Positions 48,857 to 59,551 of a stretch of DNA of 64,000 bases are shown here, piece after piece; within the stretch, counting starts at the first letter, position 1; every line of letters begins with the position of its first letter. A program made the position numbers and the translations under genes. The notes under the pieces are model-generated. The model made no database searches. It was not told the origin of the DNA and saw only the letters and a program-made list of their open reading frames with translations. The DNA comes from Styela clava (Eukaryota; Chordata; Ascidiacea; Stolidobranchia; Styelidae): NCBI RefSeq assembly GCF_964204865.1, contig NC_135260.1, positions 21,622,001 to 21,686,000 on the forward strand. Reading direction: 5' to 3'.

Positions 48857-51800
48857 ATGTCTTGGCATTTGCTAGAAAAGGTTTTGGATTCTATCGCAAA
48901 ACAAGCAACAGTTGTTGGTAAATTGTGGATTACCTTGCTATTTATGTTCAGAATTATCTCATTGACGAGAATGGCAGAAAATTTATACTCGGATGAACAA
49001 GGTGCTTTCAAGTGAGGCGAATATATTTTTATTTATATTTTTATATTTAGCATATATAGTTTATGTACAAACTTCGACTCCAGTAATGAGTCGACTCATT
49101 AATTTTGCTCTTCCGATTCCTAGATTCAGGGTGTAACTTAAAACTTCTTTTTAATTAATTCACTAAAAGTTACAACGGATAATTATATCTTTTTTCTAGC
49201 TAAATATGGTATGGCAAAATTAAGTTAATAAAATAACGCCGAAAATATATTCCCACAGTACAGAGGTTACGAAATGCTTCCCACTGATCACAAATTTTGC
49301 AGAAACATCTCAGATGTTATTAAACATGATTTACACAATTTATCTTTTCTTTCATGTTTTTGGGTATACTTGAATTTTCAACTATAATCTTTTCAGTCCA
49401 GGCCCCAAAGTGAGACAGCTCACGACGACAACATGCCAATCATGATAGCAACAATTATTAATTAATATCTCAATTTTCTATTCAGATGTAATACCAGGCA
49501 GCCAGGGTGTGAGAATATGTGCTTCAATCAGTTTTCGCCGATTTCACACGTCAGATTCTGGGGGTTTCAAGTAAGCAACTAAATTAGATATTTTCTTTAC
49601 AAATTATTGGCAATCGTTACAAATTAATTCGACGCTACGTTTAGACTGAAAGACCCATGCTTTCTGTGTCGTATAGAATTCTTATGTTGTTTTGCTTCGT
49701 GCTGTTTTGTGAAGTTGAATTTGGCGGTTATAGGTCTATTTGTAAGTCACATAGTTGTTACAAAATATTGTTTTCTATTTTTAGACTATCATCACAGCAA
49801 CGCCTTCGATAGTGTTTGTGGTATATGCTGTACATGCCGTATCAAAACTTCCGATTCCGAAAAAGTTTAGGAAAAAAGATATGAAAGAACGAAGAAGATC
49901 TATAAGTATTTATCTAATCTAATTTATTTTATTGAAATTTCCAATTAATATATATGCAAAATTACCGATAAATTTTTATATGGTATTCTGTTCATCATTT
50001 TCTAACAGATCGTCTCTGTGTATACATTGTCACAATACCTGCACAGTGAATTCGGAATTTTTCCATTCTGATTATATACAACAAATTTAATCAAAGGCGT
50101 TGTCTACCACAAGAAAGTTTTTCCCATTAGAAAGGGTCTAACGCATGAGCATGCGATAGGCTATCTTGCTAAAGTATGTGATAAGATACGCTTCGACATA
50201 ATAGCAGCAATATACAGGATGGCAAGCCAAAATGAACGATTTTGTTCAAGCCGATAATATATTGTGAGGCTGCACAAAGTTTTCTAAAATCTATTGCAAA
50301 TATCACTGTTTAGTTTATAGAAAAATCATATTAGATAATATATAATCAGCTGTTAATTAATAGATAATCATTAACTTTGTATTAATTCATTTTTCAGAAC
50401 GTTGCAGTCATGGAATATTACTCATTTCACCACTGCATCCGTACGGCAAGCCGACAAAAGGGAGCAAGGTTGAAAAATATCAAACCGATAGTGAGACTGG
50501 AGCATCGAAGTTCAAATTAGAGGTACAAATTCTTACTATCTATATCTGATGCGCAGCAGGTGAGCATCAGAGGCAAACTTAGAATGCACGATTATTTTGT
50601 GCACCGCCACTGATATTAAAAAAGATCAATACAAAATACAACAGCGTAAAAACTTCTATCGTGTTACCGACCAAGATAATTTGTTGAAACATATTACCAT
50701 AAAAATAGTGTTGATCAACATTTTAATTGCCAAAACGTGGTATTTTGGATTGATCTCCTATCTGACCTATTCCCATGTGGCACAATATTCTATATCTTAA
50801 ATAAAATAAATAAATAAGGCATTAAATTAAATTTCAAAAGGTCTAAAAAAACTCTGATAAAGTATAAAAAAAATTATGACGCCGTTCGTTCCAACATTTT
50901 AACTGCAGTTCCGACTCCGGATTCGCAAAAAAATTATCTCCGATTCCAAAACCGGTCTTCATAAATATTGTTTCGCCACTTCTCTTTCCCACACGAAACA
51001 AAATTTTGACAAAAAAGTTCGACATCTTATTCTGTTTAATATGAAATTTTCTACTTCTATATAGGAAAGTCGAATTGCATGGAGTTCTTAAATGCGAATA
51101 GTCAAAAACATTCCGTAATTAAATTTATCGTTGAATTTAGTATCCGCCGTTGGAAACAATCTCATGTAGAAATTCATTTGAAGAAACTTCTGATCATTTT
51201 GGCAAGATAAAGAAAGAGAATCCAATGACAGAATCAATGATCGACATGGAAAAATCGCTACAAAAAACTCTCCCGTCACCAAAAATTATAAAAAGTTCAT
51301 CGCAGCAGAGTCACAGTGAACTTTTGGACCTAATTGATCGAATGGAAGGTCGTCTAACGAACGCATACAAAATGCAATGTCTTGGTAGAACTTTTTTAGA
51401 AACTTGTTTCCTGACTATCCAATGCATTGCGTTTGGATTTGAGGTCCCCGAGAAATATCGATGTGCTACTTATCCATGTCCAAATACGGTAAGCATGACA
51501 AGCAATTTATCCCAAGTATGAAATACTTTCTTATTTTGGACTCTACATTTACAGCTTTCAGTTTTGAAAAATTTTGATCATCTTGTAAAATCACTTGCTA
51601 CACAGGTCGACTGTTTTACATCTCGTCCTGGTGAGAAGTCGTCCATGTTGATTTACATGTTTTTCGTTACAATACTATGCATCGTTCTGAGTTTGTTTGA
51701 AATGTATGAATTGTCTGAACGAAATTCTTGCGTAAAGGGGAAGCAGATAGCAGGCAAGTAAGCTTATTTCAATTTTTGAGAACTTGTTGGAAAAACTAAT

Positions 51801-52759
51801 TTAAATTCTATGAAATATTTGTTACGCTTCTTCGGTTGAAATGAGAGTCAATTTCTAAACTTTATGGTGGACAATTGGAAAGCCGATAATTTCAGTAAAA
51901 GTATTTACTACAAGGGGAAGTGGCAAATGATATATCACTCGAATCAGTTTGCAGCAAGAGTCTATTAAACATTTTCCAAATGTACATTCCCATGAATATA
52001 GGCAAAGTTCATCCGCCAAATGTTTTTCGTATTTTAAACTATTTTGACATTAACAAATTAATAAATTGTCACGTATTTGTCAAATGTGTATATTTCACGT
52101 AATCGAATACGCCAGCGGTTTCAATAAACTACATGAAATATAAACTAGTAGCCAGATATTCTCTGCGTTATAGTGAGGATAAGAGAGCGATTGTGCTGTG
52201 GCGTCAAAGAAGAATTTGCCGAAGATTTGGAATGGCATGAGGATGAACAAGCAGCAAAAGAGTAAATCCACATATTATCAAATAAATATACAGCTATTCA
52301 CCAGTTCTAGGAATAATTAACCAAAAATCTTTCCTGTGATTTATTGTCACTGTTTGGTCAAATTGGCCAAAAGATTGCATTTCCTCTCATGACAGCTACT
52401 ACTTATAAGTTTCCGTCAAAAACTCTGCTTCAACTATTTATCTTAGAGTAATTTCTCAAACATTCAGTTATTGCCAATAACTCAATCATTCATAAAATTA
52501 TGGTCTCCATCAAGTGTACATGTGATTTGCCAAACAAATCTGTACAGGGCATTATCTAAACTAAAGCGTTCAACATTCCAGGTGGTATTTTGTTGATAAT
52601 TTACTTGATCAATCAGTATGTTCTGGAGAGTCTTCCGAATCTTCTTCCAGTGATGAAGATAATAATTCTATAGACAGCCGAGAACTAGATGAAATGTACG
52701 AACAAGAATTCGAAATGGATACAAATGATTACGAAGCAAATGATCAGGATGATTTTTGA
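48857..52759 (+). CDS. Connexin (gap junction protein), eight exons, complete
   Basis: Exons: 48857-49011, 49486-49570, 49785-49905, 50398-50522, 51141-51488, 51606-51753, 52174-52261, 52582-52759; phases agree and give 415 residues. Starts [20 protein letters not shown], then TM1. Extracellular loop 1 has C-x6-C-x3-C ([12 protein letters not shown]) and ends in the conserved RFWGFQ. TM2 is about 81-103. The cytoplasmic loop is long, about 104-240. TM3 is about 243-263. Loop 2 has C270-x4-C275-x5-C281 and SRPGEKS. TM4 is about 290-312. The tail has an RxR-rich stretch, a CC pair, then an acidic serine cluster ([13 protein letters not shown]) and ends NDQDDF. Connexin hexamers form gap-junction channels at the plasma membrane; six loop cysteines form the conserved disulphides. 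Intron 6 uses a GC donor (CAG then GCAAGT): only this gives a continuous frame into exon 7. If it were not spliced, translation would end at TAA 51759-51761. Confidence 0.9.
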
Positions 52760-53795
52760 AATAATATTAGAATATATATATATCTTTATTATGTACTCTG
52801 CTTATTTTATAAACGTTTTATTTTATTTCAATGCTTATGAAAACAATATTCCAGTTACTGTCAACATGGCCGTCGATAAAAGTAACTCAGTTCTACAAAT
52901 CTATAAGATTTCAAATGCTGCTGTTTTATATGTGTTTTATTTATTTTTTTATTGCACAGTTTGAACTAAAAATAAGTTAGAAATCAAGTATGCGGTGGCC
53001 TGAACTAAACTTCGAAATCACGAAGCAACATCACTAAAAATATTAACACTAAAGGGTTTTATATCATTAAGCGAAATGTATCAAATGGTTTTATCCGCTC
53101 ATATGCTAATAGAATAATCAAATTACTCTGTATCAAATATACAGTAGCTTCAGCCATGACCTTCTATTACCACCGTTTTGTCCAAATTTGTCCGTCTCCC
53201 TTTTCCCAAGTGATTTAGTCAGTCGCTAATATATCGATTTAAAACGATGTGTTGACAAGTCTTTGGTATGTATAGTAGTTGCGCCAGCATATTGCAAAAA
53301 GACTCGTGACAAAGTTGTACACAGTTGGTCTGTACATGCAAGTAGAGATGCCTGAAAATGTCTAGCTTCAGTCCCTATACTTTACTACAGATTATCCAAA
53401 AGTTAGAGGAATCACATATCATAATATAACGAAACACAAATTAGTATAAGTAGTCAAAAGAAGTATTTATTAGTCGAGCTCGAGAACACATAGAGTTTAA
53501 AACCACGAGTGAATTTTGAAAGCTGTTTTTGCTTCAAAGCCAAGCGTTGGATAAATTCACATTGGGTTGAAAAAATTTAGAAATATTTGGAATTATATAT
53601 ATGTATAACAGCCTATTTTGGTTACGGCAAAGCACAAACCGTACTGCAGGATAATAGTAATAACGCCATCAATACAAACTTGTCAGTTGTTATAAATCAG
53701 ATTGCTCAAGTTTTACTTATATAGTGGGGCCGCTATATTGGGAAATACTTAAGCCATACAATGAAAATATCTATTGCAGTGATATATGATGTAGT
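52760..53795. other. Connexin 3' flank and spacer
   Basis: Expected to carry the connexin 3' UTR. No further gene seen; the frame 52689-52964 mostly overlaps the last connexin exon out of frame. Confidence 0.4.
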
Positions 53796-55977
53796 CAGGG
53801 GCGGATTAACCAGTAAACAATATAAGCACGTGCTTAGGGCACCAAGCAAAGGGGGGCACCACAGAAATTTTTATAACAGAATTTTCAATAGTTCATCGGT
53901 GTTTAATAAAATATTACGAGTTGAACAGACAACTCAGACTTGTTCGTATTTTCTTTTCCTCAAGCATCATATTAAGCTTCTCGATCAATGTTTGGAGGTT
54001 TGCGAACTACCTTGCGCACTGTACATCAATGGACCTTTCCCCGACCTTTGACCCCCGAAAAATTCTTCCTATACTTTACAATTGCAAAATTCTCGGGGCT
54101 TATTTTAAGAGTGGTTTCGCGAGTTGGCCCCTGTAAAATGGGGTATTTGTTGAGACCATCATTATGTTTCATGGCGTACAATAATCACCTTTTTATAAGT
54201 ACCGGTAAGGAATTTTAGCCTAGTCTAACACAGCTATTTTTACACCAATTTTTCATTTACTGCAATTGAATTAAAACTTATAAAAAGACATGGTGATCAT
54301 TTAATTATCTGATTTATACTCAAATTTCCGAAACACAACTGAAAACTAACGAATAGAGATAAAAAACGCGAAAACGAGGTAATGTTTACAACCATGCCTG
54401 AAAATCTGAGTGAGAAAAGTGTCTGAGCGGATGCGAAAAGGGTGCATTGTTACGTCACTTTTTTGCATCTTGCTGATTGGCCAATTACTCGAGGTCAACA
54501 AGGAGGTTGATGCTCGGGGAAGGTACATTAGTGATGAACACTGAAACTTACTTGTCGAAAGTTTGGTGTAGCGACAACATCAAAATTAAAAATGGCGCAC
54601 TATGTGGCGGTTCCGCGATCGCATTTCGACGATCTAGAGGTCAGCGAAGTTGGGGAGTTTTCTGGTAAGGTAGACTAGACTAATAAGTACTGGTAAAATT
54701 TTAAACTGCAGTTTGTACTCGGTTCATCTGGTATTTCGATTCACGTTGAGACTTGACGCGTGAGTCTTAATCGTGACAATTCCCAGAATATATGGAAATC
54801 ATATTCTGCTAAGTCAGTTGATGCAAATCTAGGCAGCTAGAATACTTATATTGCAGATAAAATGCAAGAGCTGGAATTCGTTTTATGTTATTGTTTTGGA
54901 ATGAAATTTTACAGAATTTTCACAGAGTAAGACAAGTTCTGCAAAGTGAGAATGTAGACTTACAAACATGCGCGCATCTGTATGCATCATTACGAGGCCA
55001 GCTGCGCATTCCACGAGATGAATTTGAACGCTATGAAGCGCTCACGCTACCACTGCAACCAAATGTCTCTTCATCTGCTGAGAAGGAAAGGTATTCGCAG
55101 GGTTGTCAAAAGCTTATTGATGCTTACCCAGAAGATTTCAACAGTAATTTCTCAGCTGAGCTTCAGCAGTTTCATTTATATGTGCTCCATAAATTCAATG
55201 ACACAGGAAAAAAAATCAAGATTCAGTCATGCTGAACTTTACAAAATTCTTGTAGAATATAACATTGAGTGCGCCTTTTCAAATGTAGACAATAGCTTTC
55301 AAATATTTTTAACATTAATGATCACAAATTGTTCAGCACAACGTTCATTTTCTCAGCTGAAGTATATTAAAAACCCCTACAGAACAACTATGAAACAAGA
55401 CAGACTAGAATATTAGATGCTTTATCTCTGTTGAGTATAGAGGCAGATGTGTTACATAAGCTTAGTTTTGAGGATCTAATCAAAGACTTTTCAGCTAAAA
55501 AAATTAGGAAAAAACTTTTCAAAAGTAAGTGAAAGACTTCTGTCTTTTCAAATGTTAGTGGTGCCTTTGTAATGTCAGTGGCGTAGTATCTAGTATGGAG
55601 AGAGACTTGTTTTGATAATATGAGAAAATTTATCAGAATCAAATTCAAGTAAATGTACCGAAAAACATCGTTTGCTTCCTTACTGTTGGTATTGTTTTAT
55701 TTCAATTTCATCTTTTCAAAATTTTGTGTTGTTCATTATTTAATGTAAAAGATGTATTATGTAAGAATAAGATTAGTTTTGGGAATATGAGCAAAATTTC
55801 ACAGTCAAAAAAATTGTAAGAAAACCTAAAAATGTTCGTAGAAGTTGTATTTTTTTACTGTTGGTTGTGAGTATTTTTGATGGATAATACACTTAATTAT
55901 ATGTATTTCAAAAGACACATATGGGGGCACCAAAGCCTCCAGTGCTTAGGGCACCAAAGGGGCTTAGTCCGCCCCTG
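53796..55977 (+). mobile_element. hAT transposon with exact 8-bp TSD, 2.18 kb
   Basis: The left terminus CAGGGGCGGATTAACC at 53796 and the right terminus GGCTTAGTCCGCCCCTG ending at 55977 are inverted. Subterminal GTGCTTAGGGCACCAA is present in direct and related form at both ends (about 53829 and 55942). The octamer GATGTAGT flanks both sides exactly (53788-53795 and 55978-55985). A degraded hAT transposase lies inside in plus orientation. The intact target duplication suggests an insertion that is not very old, while the transposase is already broken. Confidence 0.95.
54885..55530 (+). pseudogene. Broken hAT transposase (ZMYM1-like) inside the element
   Basis: The first frame (from about 54885 to 55208) has a helical region with RVRQVLQSENVDLQTCAHLY and a FERYEALTLP stretch typical of zinc-finger MYM-type-1-like hAT transposases. 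After an A8 run at 55206-55213 the match continues in another frame, with NCSAQRSFSQLKYIKNPYRT, the C-terminal dimerisation motif, then hits TAG at about 55414-55416. One frameshift and at least one stop make it non-functional. The N-terminal part and TTF-type zinc finger were not found. Confidence 0.85.
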
Positions 55978-55985
55978 GATGTAGT

Positions 55986-58900
55986 ATACGTTCGTATTTC
56001 CCCTTTCATTCTTTTTTTTTCATTCTATATCCCGCCAGTGAGTCTATTTTCAAACTTGGAATTTAGTTATAGCTTAGTATGAATGGTCTCAGTTTGAGGT
56101 ATAGAATTGTCTATTCAGCTATGCTTTCACGTTCTTACTTTATCTGCTTACTTGAAATTTAGAATTGGTCGAAGAAATATGGTAAAAGCCAATATTTCAA
56201 ATTCAGTGTACAACTTATATACATGATTATTGACAAGTACTAGGCCAAAACATTACGTCTGGTAGAAATTTTTATTGCGGTCAGGCCATTAATTAAGAAG
56301 CTATGAAATAAAATTCCACGTAGATCATGACTATACCATAGTCAACTTCGTCAAGCAAAAAGCAATCGGAAAAGTGATATAATCCAATTTTCAACATAGT
56401 TATATTTAGTAATTAGGGTTCTTATAATGATATGGTATGGATTATTAAAATGAACGTAATACATAACGTAATTAAGATGAAGGCCCCAAATAATAAATAA
56501 TTAGCATCGGATACCATATCAGCATTGAACCATATTGATTTTAATAACATTTTTAAATACGAAATTGCTCTCACATTCTAACGAAGTGTAATCTTAGGAA
56601 TTAGTCAAACGAGGTGGATTATAGAACGCGAGACTTTTCTCGTGCTATGAAGTGGGCACTCAAAGTCATCAGCGTTCTGTTGAGTTGCAAGAAATAGCGG
56701 CAGGGAAATGTCTTTTATGTGGATATTGTGCCAAGCTGACACGAAATCAGTCAAGCTATTCATTTCCCAGTGTAATGTAAGGTAAATATTAATCGTGTAT
56801 ACTTCATCCTATGATTTTTCAAATGTTGAACTGCACTATGGCATTTTTTTCTACATATGCAACGGCACATATGCAACTACTACTACCAGTGGTTCTGCCC
56901 TCCGTTGAGCATATCACTCTTAGCTAAAAGTGTGATAAAGTATTTACGGTACGTGCTTGGCAAGTTGTTGATTGAAGATATTTATAAATATTCTCAATGC
57001 CAAAGTCAATATTATGGGATTGATAATTTCTAGTAAGCGTCCTCATGATAAATCAATTTATGTTTGCTCATCAAGAAAGTAGCTAGTACTTTAATTTAAT
57101 AACTCGAAGAATGACTCGAAGAATGATAGCAGCTGATCACCCAATTCAATCAATAGATTTTCTTTATCGACCATTATTTTATTGATATATGTTCTGTGGA
57201 ATATCATAAAGTATAAAAAATGGACAGTTTTGATTCATATATGCGATTCATTAGATAGACGAACAATTAGGGTATTTTGCATTACAACTTACAACAGATT
57301 AACTCTTTGTTTATAAATTAAATTTTCAAAATTACATGGACGCCTCACTACTTATGAGATCGAGATTAATCAATTAAAATAGTATTTGCAATAACATGTT
57401 AGTAATAAAACAGCAATTTGCTGTTGATCAGTTAGAAAGAAGATCACAACAGCGTCAGATTCAAATCATACAAACGTGTTTGAAAATCTCAGTGTGCGAA
57501 CTATTCGAATTTTCTCCTACATTTTGAACCACGATCTATATTCATTTTGAGATAAATCATTATCAATACTTTGCTAAGTTTACAGCGCAGTTACCTTCCA
57601 AACAAATGCGTCCTGTAATCACAGAGAGTAATGGATAACAATCGTCATTATTCATATGTGAAAAATCGGCATAGTTACCCCTCTTTCTCTACTTTTGTAT
57701 ACACAAGTCTTATCGTAATGATAATCGAAAGGAATGTACTACGTACCTTGTTTTGACTATGTTTAGCAACATGAGCCTTGAACAGACAGTAAACCGACTA
57801 CTTTTGTTAATTCACAACAAAGGATTCGAACACTTCATTGCTGGAAAATCCCATGATATGGCCCTGCTTGAGCTACAGATGAATTGCCTCTTGAAAACCT
57901 ACGCATATATACGCCATATGTTGTCAGACATAAATGTGAAGTCATTGTGTTGCGCGCTAAAATACCAATATGATAGCTGAATCAACAATGCCAACTTGAT
58001 ACTAAGGACTTATTTTCTAGAGGGAATTGATCGCGAAGCTAAATGTTTTCGAGGAATTTTAGAGTTTTAGACTAAGGTGATATCAATAAGTAAGACAAAT
58101 ACCGCTGCATTGATCATCTGAAAATTATATAAATTCTATTAATATTATAAATGTTTAAATATTTTCGCAGAAATTGTGAAGTTTTGTGTCATCATATTCG
58201 CATTGCCCTAATAATTTATCATTTGAGGAAAATTTCCCAATATCAAAAGTGCAATATATTTAGAAAACTTAATTAATCATTATCTGAACTATTAATAGAA
58301 TAACGCAACGTGGGCACTGCTACTAATTGTATTTCAATAGTAAGTTATATATAAGAAGGAAAAATTATCCAATTACATACATATCAATGTCCATGTGCAT
58401 ATTGTCTGCCAAATGATTATTTATGGAAGGGATTTACCACTTTCGGATACAATGAAATAAGTCGGGATTTACAGTAGATTCCTGTTAGCGGTACTGCTTC
58501 AACTCGCCGTGGGTGGACTTAACGACCCCATTAGTACAAATGTGGCAATAGTTTGCCATAGAAGGTTACATATCGAGATAAATCTGCATGTTAAGATCGA
58601 CTGATACTACACGGGTAAGCGTATGATGCAGCAAAGATAGATACCCTTAAAAACAGGCGGGAAAAAATATATGATATTTATTTAATCTTGAACATTTTTT
58701 TTGAACAATTTATACGACCTTGCTCATGAATTAATCCGACAATTATATTAAGTATTTCATAACTAAGATAGCCCAGTTCCAAAGCCGTCCTCCAGATACA
58801 GAGACATCGTGTTGGGATGTATTCCCTGGAGTAAAATTAAACACAAATAAGCATGTTCTTTATGGACGTATTGAACAGTGTTTAGTCGTTACCCGTTATT

Positions 58901-59046
58901 AAAGTTTTAGCTTTTAAGAGCAGTCGAGTGTGAGTTTTATACAATATTATAAATAGTAAACATATTTACAACGATCTGGCAACCTAATATTGAGTCGTCA
59001 CAATTACCAAATTCACACATGAACAATGTATATTATGTATCACGTT
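55986..59046. other. AT-rich intergenic region
   Basis: About 3 kb without a supported gene. A 75-codon frame at 57753-57980 (starting MTMFSNMSLEQTVNRLLLLI) has a plausible helical composition but no domain or splice evidence, so it is left as unproven. Confidence 0.4.
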
Positions 59047-59162
59047 TTATAAAAATAAATGAGAAACAACGGTAAAATGTACAGATTCGACTATCATATA
59101 TTTCTTATAAAAATAAATGAGAAACAACGGTAAAATGTACAGATTCGACTATCATATATTTC
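59047..59162. repeat. Two-copy tandem repeat, period 58 bp
   Basis: TTATAAAAATAAATGAGAAA followed by CAACGGTAAAATGTACAGAT and TCGACTATCATATATTTC occurs at 59047 and again at 59105 without visible change. Confidence 0.95.
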
Positions 59163-59190
59163 TTATGACATGTACATAATTCCATTCTCT

Positions 59191-59502
59191 TTAACACATG
59201 GTTTTTTTTATGGTTTCTAGGATATCACTGATTATGTACAGCAGCTTGGTTCCGACGATCGCAATATTTACGCCATAAATATGTGTAAACATAGTTGAAG
59301 AGCTCAGGTGTAGTCTTTGAAAGGAATACGTAGAGGTTTTTACTCGCTTTAAAGTATTTACCGATAACAAAACAATCAACCACATATGGGTCGCGTTTGA
59401 TTTACTCCCCAAACTATCAATGGAACAAATATGATACATAGTTCGTGGAAAAGTAGTCGTCATTGACATTTTCAGGGTTCCGTATATTACGGATCGACGC
59501 AT
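59191..59502 (-). other. Unproven 103-codon open frame, minus strand
   Basis: An ATG-initiated minus-strand frame that lies head-to-head with the transglutaminase start 50 bp away. It contains two hydrophobic stretches (near MWLIVLLSV and VNIAIVGTKLLYII) but no recognised domain. It may be chance, or an exon of an unrecognised gene. Confidence 0.2.
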
Positions 59503-59551
59503 TTTACGCGTGTTGTTATTTCTTATTCAGGCGTAAGAAATTATGTATTGA

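Noticed and set aside
54982..55416. Separate 144-codon gene
   Set aside because: Only the part after about 55214 matches hAT transposase; the first part is an out-of-frame reading of the same broken transposase.
57753..57980. Small 75-codon gene starting MTMFSNMSLEQ
   Set aside because: No domain, no splice partners and no conservation evidence; noted only within the intergenic entry.
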